Made by a program: the position numbers and the translations under genes | Notes under the pieces: model-generated | What the model saw: the letters and a program-made list of their open reading frames with translations, nothing else | The model's database searches: none | What the model was told of the DNA's origin: nothing | Assembly (NCBI RefSeq): GCF_039535115.1 | Contig: NZ_BAAAWO010000001.1 | Location: 3,472,001 to 3,536,000 of the forward strand | From: Paeniglutamicibacter sulfureus | GTDB lineage: Bacteria > Actinomycetota > Actinomycetes > Actinomycetales > Micrococcaceae | DNA length: 64,000 nucleotides | Direction of reading: 5' to 3' | Shown: positions 55,357 to 64,000 of the stretch, in pieces | Numbering within the stretch: position 1 is the stretch's first letter | Layout: every line of letters begins with the position of its first letter

Positions 55357-56028
55357 CTAGGTTGCGGTGCGCACCAGAGAGAGCACATCGTCGAGGATGC
55401 TGCGGACCACGGGCATTCGCGAGAGCACAACCAAGCGCGCGACCACCGGGGCAACGTTCTTGATGAGTCGCAGGCTGCGTGCGGCACCCGGGGACGAATC
55501 GTAGGCCCAGAAAAGGAGAATGCCCCGTTGGACCAGCCACAGCAACTGGGGCAGTTCCGTTCGGATGGCCAACGGGGGTAGGGGCCTGCTGGCCGTCACC
55601 ACCTGGCGCCACAATCCGAGTTCCATGGCTCGCTGGACATTGCCGAACTCTGCGTTGGAACCGGAAAAGGCCGTCCGAATAAACGCGGGTCCGAACTCGC
55701 GAAAGGGCGTCATGATGTCCAGGCCTTTGCCCAACGCAATGCGCAGATTCATCTCCAGGTTGTTCCCCGGCACCAACAACGGCCAAGTAGCCGTCCGGTG
55801 CTCCTCGAGTAGCTGGCGGAACAACTCATGGACGATGGCGTCCTTGGAATCGAAATAGTAGTAGGCATTGCCTAGGGAAAGCCCGGATTCCTGGGCAATC
55901 GAGCGCATTGTGGTCCCTGCGAACCCCTTGGTGGCGAACAGCCCCATGGCCGTGTCCAGCAGCAGCTGGCGCGTATGGGCGCTCTTGGCGGTCGGCTTTC
56001 CCACGGAGCTCCTTTCCACGCTGGACAT
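55357..56028 (-). CDS. TetR-family transcriptional repressor
   Basis: 223 residues from ATG 56028 (a TTG at 56037 is possible). N-terminal TetR DNA-binding domain: 'TRQLLLDTAMGLFATKGFAGTTMRSIAQESGLSLGNAYYYF' (in parts: LFATKGFAGTTM, LSLGNAYYYF). C-terminal ligand domain divergent. An 18-bp perfect palindrome 20 nt upstream is its likely own operator. Divergent from the YhhQ gene, but 230 bp away, so target of regulation is uncertain. Confidence 0.92.
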   Translation of the reverse strand: MSSVERSSVGKPTAKSAHTRQLLLDTAMGLFATKGFAGTTMRSIAQESGLSLGNAYYYFDSKDAIVHELFRQLLEEHRTATWPLLVPGNNLEMNLRIALGKGLDIMTPFREFGPAFIRTAFSGSNAEFGNVQRAMELGLWRQVVTASRPLPPLAIRTELPQLLWLVQRGILLFWAYDSSPGAARSLRLIKNVAPVVARLVVLSRMPVVRSILDDVLSLVRTAT

Positions 56029-56047
56029 TGGTCTCAATCATATCCAT

Positions 56048-56065
56048 TTTTGAACGCGTTCAAAA
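56048..56065. promoter_or_regulatory. Perfect 18-bp palindrome, probable TetR operator
   Basis: TTTTGAACG-CGTTCAAAA reads the same on both strands. It lies directly upstream of the tetR start, where autoregulatory sites are expected. Confidence 0.8.
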
Positions 56066-56296
56066 CTGGAATCTCCGGTATGCAAGCCGTGAAAGGCCCA
56101 ATGCGATGGCCCAAATCGGGTCCCGGGAACGGGAAAGCGCCAAATCGGAGGCCGCGAAGGCATGGGATACTTGAAGCTCAAGTGCTAATACAGCGAGTGG
56201 TCCCCACGACCCCGATTCCCTTGGCTGCGTCGATCGCGGCGGGAGTCGTTGCGCCGGGACCGGCTTGGCGAACCACTTCTTCGATTGGGAATCACC

Positions 56297-57022
56297 ATGG
56301 GCGAAAACACCGCCTCAACAACACAACGTCCGAAGGCCCCGCGTGCCATTTTTGCGTCCGCGGGAAGCCCCTACTTTTCGACAGTGCTTGCACTAATGGC
56401 CGTCGTGGTCATCCTTTCCAACGTCGGTGCCGCCAAGGGCGTCACCTTCGGCCCCATCGTCACCGACGGAGGATTCTTCCTCTTCCCCTTGGCCTACATC
56501 CTCGGTGACGTCATTTCGGAGGTCTACGGATTCAAGGTCGCCCGCCGCGCCATCATCACCACCTTTGCGCTGGCGGCCTTCTCCACCCTGTGCTTCTGGA
56601 TCATGATCCAGCTGCCCGCGGCCGAATGGTACGACGGGCAGGCAGCCCTCGAACGCACGCTGGGCCCGGTCTGGCTCATCGTCCTGGCCTCGCTGCTCGG
56701 CTTCCTGGTCGGGCAAACCCTGAACTCCTGGGTGCTGGTGAAGATGAAGGAACGCTTCGGCGAACGCGGGCTGGTGGGCCGCCTGATGAGCTCCACCGGG
56801 GTGGGCGAATTCGCCGACACCCTGATCTTCTGCTCGATTGCCGCCACCGTCATCGGAATCACCGACATTCCCACGTTCATCAATTACGTGGTGGTCGGGT
56901 TCATCTACAAGACTGCGGTGGAGTTCCTCTTTGTCCCGGTGACCACGCTGGTGATCCGTTGGTTCAAGCGCCGTGAACCCACCTACGAGCTGCATGCCCC
57001 CGTGGCGGGCGGCGCCGCGTAG
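56297..57022 (+). CDS. Queuosine precursor transporter (YhhQ family)
   Basis: 241 residues with six or more membrane helices. Family hallmarks: 'NVGAAKGVTFGPIVTDGGFFLFPLAYILGDVISEVYGF' (parts: PLAYILGDVISEVYG) and 'SSTGVGEFADTLIFCSIA'. YhhQ imports preQ0/preQ1 or queuine. tgt is 0.8 kb away and convergent, so the cell probably salvages a deazaguanine for tRNA queuosine. No preQ1 riboswitch recognised upstream. Confidence 0.9.
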   Translation: MGENTASTTQRPKAPRAIFASAGSPYFSTVLALMAVVVILSNVGAAKGVTFGPIVTDGGFFLFPLAYILGDVISEVYGFKVARRAIITTFALAAFSTLCFWIMIQLPAAEWYDGQAALERTLGPVWLIVLASLLGFLVGQTLNSWVLVKMKERFGERGLVGRLMSSTGVGEFADTLIFCSIAATVIGITDIPTFINYVVVGFIYKTAVEFLFVPVTTLVIRWFKRREPTYELHAPVAGGAA

Positions 57023-57092
57023 GCAAACCGCAACACGAATACGGAGGCGGTGGTCTCTTCGCTTTCACTTGGCGAAGGAGCCATCGCCTTTT

Positions 57093-57114
57093 CCATGCCC
57101 CCGGGGGGGCATGG
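57093..57114 (+). terminator. Hairpin after YhhQ gene
   Basis: CCATGCCCCC / GGGGGCATGG stem (57093-57102, 57105-57114), 71 nt after the stop, before the next gene. Confidence 0.6.
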
Positions 57115-57213
57115 CACGTCCGGTATTGGATGAGGACGGTGTTTGGCCGTTGGCCACTGGCGGCACCGGCACGTTGCGCTGATTGCGGCCCCGGCTGCGC
57201 CTATTCTGGGCAC

Positions 57214-57804
57214 ATGGAACTACTCACGGCCGCCGGGCTGAGCTCGGCCGCGGGACTGAACGCGTACATTCCCCTGCTGGTTCTGGGGTTGCTGAACCGC
57301 TTCACCTCATGGGTCGCGCTACCCGAGGGATGGGGCTGGCTTTCCAACGGCTGGGCGCTGGGAATACTGGCGGTGCTGCTGGTCATCGAGGTGGCGGCCG
57401 ACAAGATTCCGGTGGTTGACTCGGTCAACGACGCACTGCAAACGGTGGTGCGCCCGGCCTCCGGCGGACTCGTCTTTGCCTCCGGCGTCGGATCCGAGAC
57501 CGTTGCCGTAGCCGACCCCGGCGACACCTTTGGCTCGGCCCAGTGGGTGCCGCTGCTCATAGGCGCGGCGATCGCACTGGCGTTCCACCTGCTTAAATCG
57601 GGGTCGAGGCCGCTGTTGAACCTGGGCACGGCCGGGGTTGCCGCCCCGGTGGTGAGCACCGCCGAGGACGGGGCATCGCTGGGCCTGAGCCTGCTGGCCA
57701 TCGTCTTGCCCGTGCTGGTCCTGCTGGTAGCCGTGGGGCTGGCCGTGCTGTTGATTGTCGGCGTTCGCAGGCTGCGGCCAAAAAAGGGCAGCCCCGCGGG
57801 CTAG
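57214..57804 (+). CDS. DUF4126 family membrane protein
   Basis: 196 residues, four to five membrane helices. 'GLSSAAGLNAYIPLLVLGL' at the N-terminus, 'VADKIPVVDSVNDALQTVVRP' and 'ASGVGSETV' are the recognisable DUF4126 blocks. Function of the family is unknown; commonly next to unrelated genes. Convergent with tgt by 15 nt. Confidence 0.85.
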   Translation: MELLTAAGLSSAAGLNAYIPLLVLGLLNRFTSWVALPEGWGWLSNGWALGILAVLLVIEVAADKIPVVDSVNDALQTVVRPASGGLVFASGVGSETVAVADPGDTFGSAQWVPLLIGAAIALAFHLLKSGSRPLLNLGTAGVAAPVVSTAEDGASLGLSLLAIVLPVLVLLVAVGLAVLLIVGVRRLRPKKGSPAG

Positions 57805-57819
57805 GTTCGCTTTGACGGC

Positions 57820-59121
<1,302 letters not shown>

Positions 59122-59248
59122 CTACCTAGTGTGCCGCATGCCCCCGGCGTGGCGGCAAAAACCGGGGCGTGCGGTGGCTCACCCAATGCTATTCCTTCCC
59201 TCACAAGAGCCGCGTTCGAAGGGATTCGCGGCGTAGCGTTGGAGGAAG

Positions 59249-60364
59249 GTGTACGAGAATGCAGGACCGAGAGAACGGCGACCAACCACACGCATGGGCA
59301 AGAACTTTGGCGGGTTGCTGACCCTGGGGCCTGCACACAACGACCACTGGATCGCGTTGCGCACGGCCGTGGGGATCTTTGTTCCACTCTTTGCCCTGCT
59401 GGCCATCGACCGTTTGGACCTGATGGTCTTCGTGATCTTTGGCGCCTTCACCGGTGTTTACGGCCGGGTACCTGGCTACGCGAACCGGCTGGTGGCCCAG
59501 TCCAAGGCCGGTGGCCTGTTCCTGGCGGTAATCCTTGCCGCCGCGCTGGCCTCGCACTACCTCGTAAACCACGAGGACCCTGCGGCAAGTGCCTGGATGA
59601 TCGTCGGGCTTACGACAGTGGTTTCCGGGATCTGTTCGGTCCTCACCGGATTCCTGCAATTGCGGCCCGGCGGGTCGCTCTTCCATATCTTTGCCTTCGC
59701 GGCCATCGCCTCGATGCCGCACCAGCCACTGCTGGCCGAATCAATGGCCGCCGCGCTGGGCGCGGTACTGTTCGCGATAGTCCTGGGATTCTCCGGGACG
59801 CTCTTCGCCAAGGGAACATCCTGGGGCCCCTACGTCGCCCCGGCACCGCTGTCGCGGCCCGTTCGCCTGGCGATCTGGAACGAGGCGCTGCTGTACCTGC
59901 TAGCTGCGGGGCTGGCCGGATCCATCGCCAACCTGCTGGCCCCGGCGCTGTCTACCGGTCACAGCTACTGGGCCATGGTGGCGGCTGTCGTGCCGCTGGT
60001 GGGCCACACCACCAGGCACCGCGTGCGTCGCGGCGTCCACCGTATTCTGGGCACGCTCACCGGGTTGGTGTTGATGGCGGCCATCATCGCCTTCGCGCCG
60101 CCCGTCTGGGTGCTGCTGGCCATGATCGGGCTGCTGCAGTTCGCTGCCGAGATGTTCATAGCGCGCAACTATTTCCTGGCCCAGATCTTCGTCACCCCGC
60201 TGGCCCTGGTGGGCGTCTCCTTCGGGACGGGGCTGAACAACGTGTTGCTCTACGACCGGATGCTCGAAACCATCATCGGAGCCCTCGTGGGCATGCTGGT
60301 GGTGCTGCTCGGATCACTTTACGGGGCCTGGTTCCGCCGCCGCCTGCTGCCCGAAATCGGTTAG
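59249..60364 (+). CDS. FUSC-family integral membrane protein (aromatic acid exporter-like)
   Basis: 371 residues if GTG 59249 is used (GGAGG close upstream); ATG 59294 (MGKNFGG) is the alternative. Two blocks of hydrophobic helices, 'IALRTAVGIFVPLF' in the first and 'GHSYWAMVAAVVPLVGHTTRHRVRRGVHRILGTLTG' (parts: YWAMVAAVVP, RGVHRILGTLTG) in the second, match the fusaric acid resistance/AaeB-like duplicated fold. Probably an efflux protein; substrate unknown. Divergent from tgt. Confidence 0.85.
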   Translation: MYENAGPRERRPTTRMGKNFGGLLTLGPAHNDHWIALRTAVGIFVPLFALLAIDRLDLMVFVIFGAFTGVYGRVPGYANRLVAQSKAGGLFLAVILAAALASHYLVNHEDPAASAWMIVGLTTVVSGICSVLTGFLQLRPGGSLFHIFAFAAIASMPHQPLLAESMAAALGAVLFAIVLGFSGTLFAKGTSWGPYVAPAPLSRPVRLAIWNEALLYLLAAGLAGSIANLLAPALSTGHSYWAMVAAVVPLVGHTTRHRVRRGVHRILGTLTGLVLMAAIIAFAPPVWVLLAMIGLLQFAAEMFIARNYFLAQIFVTPLALVGVSFGTGLNNVLLYDRMLETIIGALVGMLVVLLGSLYGAWFRRRLLPEIG

Positions 60365-60385
60365 CAGGCGGCGCCGTTCAGCAGG

Positions 60386-60925
60386 TTAGCGGACGTAGCC
60401 GACGTGGGCGAGTGCCTGGCGAACCAAATTCTCCCGGCCGCCGGCGAACTCCTCCTGGATGCTCGGGCTCAGCGCCTCCTCGGGCGTCAGCCAGGTTAAT
60501 TCAAGCGCGTCCTGGCGCGGGGAGCATTCGCCGCGCACCGGCACGATGTAGGCCAGCGCGACGGCGTGCTGCCGTTCGTCGGTCAACCCGGTTTCCGAGG
60601 GGGACGGGAAATACTCCGCCACGGTGAAGGGCGCCGGGGACGGCGGCAACTGCGGCATGGCCATGGGCCCCAGGTCCTTCTCGATGTGGCGGGTCAGCGC
60701 CGCACGGATGGTCTCCCGGTACATCACACGGCCCGAAACGAAGGTGCGCAGCATCCGCCCTTCGGGATCGGCCGTCAGCAGCAGGCCGATCTCGGTGACA
60801 TAGCCGAGCGGATCCAGGCGCACCGGGATGGCTTCGATGTAGAGCATGGGCAGTCGGGCGCGGGCCTCGTAGAGGTCTTCGTCGGACAGCCAGCCGGGAT
60901 AGGGATCCGGAGTGCGAACGTTCAT
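60386..60925 (-). CDS. NUDIX-family protein, DUF4916 type
   Basis: 179 residues from ATG 60925 (GGAG upstream; ATG 60943 possible). 'IPVRLDPLGYVTEIGLLL' and 'ALAYIVPVRGECSPRQDALELTWLTPEEAL' (parts: LTWLTPEEAL) resemble the NUDIX fold, but the canonical catalytic GX5EX7REUXEEXGU box is not intact ('RETIRAALTRHIEKDLG' at its place). It may be an atypical hydrolase or a binding protein. Not in an operon. Confidence 0.75.
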   Translation of the reverse strand: MNVRTPDPYPGWLSDEDLYEARARLPMLYIEAIPVRLDPLGYVTEIGLLLTADPEGRMLRTFVSGRVMYRETIRAALTRHIEKDLGPMAMPQLPPSPAPFTVAEYFPSPSETGLTDERQHAVALAYIVPVRGECSPRQDALELTWLTPEEALSPSIQEEFAGGRENLVRQALAHVGYVR

Positions 60926-61092
60926 GTCTCCATCTTGTCCCATCCAAGGGGTCGGCGGGCCACGTCGCGGACCGTGTTGTGTGATTCCGGGGATGTTTTT
61001 CACTTTCGGGAATCAACCGTCGGCCCCCGACGCTAGAATGAAATGTTCCGCAAAAGCCCACCCCCCACTTTTCATGGAAGAGGCCACTGACC

Positions 61093-62535
61093 GTGACCGA
61101 GACCGGCACCAAACTCAACCCCAAGGATCTGGCCACCATCACGGTGCTGATCGTTTCCGCGTTCGTGGTGATCCTCAACGAAACCATCATGAACGTGGCG
61201 CTGCCGGTGCTCATGCACGAGTTCCAGGTCAGCGAGGAAGCCATCCAGTGGCTTGCGACGATCTTCATGCTCACCATGGCCGTGGTCATCCCGGCCACAG
61301 GCTTCCTGCTGCAGCGTTTCAGCACCCGCGGGGTGTTCATGCTGGCGATGGGATTGTTCTCCCTGGGCACGCTGCTGGCCGCCGCTGCCCCGGGCTTCGG
61401 CCTGCTCCTGGTTGCCCGTGTCATCCAAGCTTCCGGCACGGCGATCATGATGCCGTTGCTGATGACCACGATCCTGGACCTGGTGCCCGCCCACAGGCGC
61501 GGGGTCATCATGGGCAATGTGTCGATCGTGATTTCCGTGGCCCCGGCCATCGGGCCGACCATCTCGGGTCTCATCCTGCATTCGCTGTCGTGGCGCTTCA
61601 TGTTCCTGATCGTCGCGCCGATCGCCTTGGCGGCACTCTTCATTGGTTCACCGCGGCTGAACAAGGTCGCCGAGGCCTCCACCATGCCGCTGTCAATCCC
61701 CTCGGTGTTGCTGTCCATCCCGGCCTTTGGCGGACTGGTCTTCGGACTCAGCCGACTCTCGGCCAACGGGCTGGACGGGCAGACGCTGTCCATCTTGGTG
61801 GTTGCAGTGCTCTCGCTGGTGGCCTTCACGATGCTGCAGCTGCGCCTGCAGAAGAAGAACCATGCGCTGCTTGACCTGCGCACCTTCACCTACCGCCCCT
61901 TCACCTTGTCGCTCTCGCTGATGGTGCTGGCCATGGTGGCGCTCTTCGGCGTGATCATCCTGCTGCCGCTGTACCTGCAAAACGTGCGCGGCCTGGACAC
62001 CCTGGCCACCGGCCTGATGCTGTTGCCCGGCGGGCTGCTCATGGGTCTGCTGGCCCCGTTCGTCGGACGGCTCTTCGACCGGGTTGGCCCGCGCCCGCTG
62101 ATGATCCCGGGAACCGTGATCCTGGTGCTGGTGCTCTTCGGCTATTCGCGTCTGCTGGGCGCCGAGACCGCCCTCGGCGTGATTATCGCGCTGCACCTGA
62201 CCATGTCGCTGGCGCTGTCGCTGATCTTCACCCCGGCGTTCACCACGGCATTGAACCCGCTGCCGCATTCGCTGCATTCCCACGGCTCCGCGGTGCTTTC
62301 CACCCTGCAGCAGTTGGGCGGCGCGGCCGGCACCGCATTGCTGGTCGGCGTCCTGGCCTCGCGTATAGGCGCGGGTGCCGCGGCCGGCGCCGATCCCATC
62401 CAGGCCCAGATCGACGGGTTCTCCGCCGGTTTCCTGGTGGCTTCGGTCTGCGCCGTGGGCATGGTGGTCATCGCGCTCTTCCTGACCAAGGCCAGGGAAC
62501 CAGCCCCGGCCACGGCAGCGGAGCACGCGCACTAG
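61093..62535 (+). CDS. MFS multidrug transporter, DHA2 (14-TM) family
   Basis: 480 residues from GTG 61093. Strong family blocks: 'NETIMNVALPVLMHEFQVSE' (parts: NETIMNVALPVL), 'WLATIFMLTMAVVIPATGFLLQRF', motif C-like 'SVAPAIGPTISGLI', and 'LFGVIILLPLYLQNVRG'. About 14 membrane helices. Exports drugs or toxic metabolites by proton antiport. Monocistronic, strong terminator follows. Confidence 0.93.
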   Translation: MTETGTKLNPKDLATITVLIVSAFVVILNETIMNVALPVLMHEFQVSEEAIQWLATIFMLTMAVVIPATGFLLQRFSTRGVFMLAMGLFSLGTLLAAAAPGFGLLLVARVIQASGTAIMMPLLMTTILDLVPAHRRGVIMGNVSIVISVAPAIGPTISGLILHSLSWRFMFLIVAPIALAALFIGSPRLNKVAEASTMPLSIPSVLLSIPAFGGLVFGLSRLSANGLDGQTLSILVVAVLSLVAFTMLQLRLQKKNHALLDLRTFTYRPFTLSLSLMVLAMVALFGVIILLPLYLQNVRGLDTLATGLMLLPGGLLMGLLAPFVGRLFDRVGPRPLMIPGTVILVLVLFGYSRLLGAETALGVIIALHLTMSLALSLIFTPAFTTALNPLPHSLHSHGSAVLSTLQQLGGAAGTALLVGVLASRIGAGAAAGADPIQAQIDGFSAGFLVASVCAVGMVVIALFLTKAREPAPATAAEHAH

Positions 62536-62560
62536 GACCTGGCACCTCGTTGACGTGAAG

Positions 62561-62605
62561 CGATTCCCCGGCCATTGTCCGTTTCGGACAGTGGCCGGGG
62601 AATCG
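62561..62605. terminator. 20-bp hairpin terminator
   Basis: Arms 62561-62580 and 62586-62605 with one G-U-tolerated mismatch around a TTTC-type loop, between the convergent MFS and AsnC genes. Confidence 0.88.
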
Positions 62606-62634
62606 TCGCTTAAGGCGACCCCTCCCGGCCCGGA

Positions 62635-63621
62635 TCAGGTGACGACCTCACCGGTGGGACGCCCCTCCGGATCCAGCATCCAGCCCATGCGCTTGAATGA
62701 ATGCACGCCCACGCAGGCCTCGATGATGTCGACACCGGGGACCCTGGCGGCGAGCCTGGCCTCAATGTCGGCGATGTCGGCCGGGGTGCGCAACTGCATC
62801 ATGAACGTCATGTTCGCCGCACCCGTGGTTGAGGCGCAAAGGCGCAGCGTCCGATGCTCCATCAGGAAGGCTGCGACGGTGTCCGCAGTGCCTGCGGGAA
62901 CCTTCGCGAACCATTGCACCGTCAGCGGGTACCCCGTGTAATGGCTCGCCAGATCGCAGCGCAGGGTCACCATGCCGGTCTCCAGCGCCGTGCGCAGCGC
63001 CCGGCCGGTGGTTGAGGGATGCTGGCCGGTGGCCTGGGCGATTTCCGCGGCCGTGGAACGGCCATCGCGCATCAGCACCCTGAGCATCGGCCAGAACGTG
63101 TCGGGGATGATCGTCGGCTGCGCCAGGGGTGGCTGGTTGAGGCGTTGGAGCTGGGCCTGCTGTGCGGGGGAGAGCACGTCCAGTCGCCACACGTTGCCGG
63201 TGGCGTAGAGCTTGGTGCACAGCGAGACCTTGGTGCGTTGGACGCCACGGGCGCCGCGGATGCGCGGCAGGATCTCCCGGGCCATGGTGAGCCAGTCGGC
63301 GGCCAGGCAGGTGAGGCGGAAGTCGGCACTGCTGGTCGCGTCGTCGACGGTGAGCACCTCGGAGATCGCGCAGAGGTCGACGCGCGCCTCGTCGATGAGC
63401 TCCGGATCGGCCACGACATCGATGAAGGCGGTGCAGTGCTGCTCGGGGTGTCCGCCCAGATGTCCGAGGACCCAGGCCATGCGATCCTCGCGCAATCGGT
63501 TCCAACGGGCGGAAAGCGTTGCCGGGTGGCGTCCCAGCGCGGCCGCCAATTCGGCCCAGCTGGCCCGCGGCGCGATTTGCAGCGCATTCACTAGTTGCAG
63601 GTCTTCCACCGGCAGTTCCAT
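62635..63621 (-). CDS. Lrp/AsnC-type regulator with two AsnC units
   Basis: 328 residues from ATG 63621, with AGGAGGG 7 nt upstream (63639 is another in-frame ATG, but unsupported). Two helix-turn-helix segments: 'ASWAELAAALGRHPATLSARW' near the N-terminus and 'STAAEIAQATGQHPSTTGRAL' near 200, each with a following ligand-binding-like half ('VWRLDVLSP', 'TTGAANMTFMMQLRTPADIADIEARL'). This double arrangement is about twice the usual AsnC length. Divergent from the MHS transporter, which it probably controls. Confidence 0.88.
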   Translation of the reverse strand: MELPVEDLQLVNALQIAPRASWAELAAALGRHPATLSARWNRLREDRMAWVLGHLGGHPEQHCTAFIDVVADPELIDEARVDLCAISEVLTVDDATSSADFRLTCLAADWLTMAREILPRIRGARGVQRTKVSLCTKLYATGNVWRLDVLSPAQQAQLQRLNQPPLAQPTIIPDTFWPMLRVLMRDGRSTAAEIAQATGQHPSTTGRALRTALETGMVTLRCDLASHYTGYPLTVQWFAKVPAGTADTVAAFLMEHRTLRLCASTTGAANMTFMMQLRTPADIADIEARLAARVPGVDIIEACVGVHSFKRMGWMLDPEGRPTGEVVT

Positions 63622-63868
63622 GAGATCCCTCCTCGTCATTGCTGCACGAATTCGCGGCTTGGATGGCCCCCTGTGCAATTATTCGTGAATTCTAGTTCAT
63701 TGTCCTGCCCTGGCCCCACGATCGATAGTGACACGGCTCACCACCCGGTGGGTCGCCGGGCTCGCGAAAGCGACCACGACACGCAGCCGGCAACGCCAAG
63801 CTCGCTTCCCTGGCCTAACGCCAATTCCCATTTCCCTCTCCCCGCACAGAAGCAGGATCCAACCCGCC
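63622..63868. promoter_or_regulatory. Divergent control region, AsnC regulator / MHS transporter
   Basis: 247 bp. GCACGAATTC near 63644 and TTCGTGAATTC near 63682 are partly repeated and complementary and could be AsnC-type sites. No gene seen. Confidence 0.4.
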
Positions 63869-64000
63869 ATGAGCATCAAGGAACAGCTGGCCCCGGCCGG
63901 CACCATCCAACGCACCGAGCCTGCCGCGCACGGGGCACCCGGGCAGTCCACCTTCAAGACCCTGCTGGGCATTGGCGCCGGCAACGCCGTGGAATGGTTC
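63869..64000 (+). CDS. MHS-family MFS transporter, N-terminus (runs off right edge)
   Basis: 44 codons from ATG 63869 to the window end, no stop. A 30-residue cytoplasmic leader precedes 'FKTLLGIGAGNAVEWF', the start of helix 1 in the metabolite:H+ symporter family (ProP, KgtP, ShiA, CitA). Likely imports a carboxylate or betaine by proton symport. Substrate cannot be told from this fragment. Divergent from the AsnC-type regulator. Confidence 0.85.
   Translation, partial: MSIKEQLAPAGTIQRTEPAAHGAPGQSTFKTLLGIGAGNAVEWF

Noticed and set aside
56066..56296. preQ1 riboswitch upstream of the YhhQ gene
   Set aside because: No preQ1-I/II aptamer core (A-rich tail pairing with a short hairpin loop) could be found.

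Overview
The window is high-GC DNA with short intergenic gaps, strong AGGAGG-type ribosome sites, some GTG/TTG starts and an actinobacterial SOS box. Gene content (Xsc, SorC-regulated polyol genes, DUF4126, FUSC, queuosine salvage, S8 protease with PA insert) suggests a soil-type Micrococcales actinobacterium of the Arthrobacter/Paeniglutamicibacter kind; genus is an inference. No rRNA, tRNA or CRISPR array was recognised. The window is a chromosomal mosaic of catabolic islands and house-keeping genes, cut at both ends.

Layout. 1-5.8 kb: a sulfonate locus. A leftward iclR-cobS-cobT(partial) operon diverges from xsc (sulfoacetaldehyde acetyltransferase), followed by a DadA-like FAD oxidoreductase. 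5.9-13.8 kb: a pentitol/polyol regulon, with leftward SorC regulator, xylulokinase and HAD phosphatase, and rightward polyol dehydrogenase and ribose-type ABC transporter. 13.8-21 kb: a TOTE-type primase-helicase, a flavin monooxygenase, and a GAF-domain regulator split in two by an IS3-family element whose 8-bp target duplication is still visible. 21-28 kb: histidine phosphatase, a protein of unknown function, an exonuclease-BRCT protein, an APC permease and a BCCT transporter.

28-30.5 kb holds the most intriguing unit: a LuxR-type response regulator divergent from a 69-residue secreted peptide with a C-terminal Cys-x6-Cys loop and a multi-pass histidine kinase. This could be a peptide-signalling module. 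31-38 kb: RutE-like reductase, a second member of the unknown-function family placed behind a SWIM/SNF2 helicase, and a second DadA-like oxidoreductase close to the first. 38-44 kb: SDR/uracil-glycosylase-like pair, deaminase, acyl-CoA ligase and a secreted SH3-repeat peptidase-like protein with near-identical 213-bp repeats. 44-47.3 kb: a decayed ccdA pseudogene and an SOS-boxed umuDC pair whose UmuD has lost both catalytic residues.

47.5-64 kb: NagZ-like lipoprotein, serine hydrolase, large S8 protease, PdxK/ThiD kinase, TetR with an 18-bp palindromic operator, YhhQ and Tgt (queuosine salvage), DUF4126, FUSC, NUDIX, an MFS drug exporter, and an AsnC-type regulator divergent from a truncated MHS-family transporter. 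Transcription units are mostly short and closed by long, near-perfect hairpins between convergent genes.
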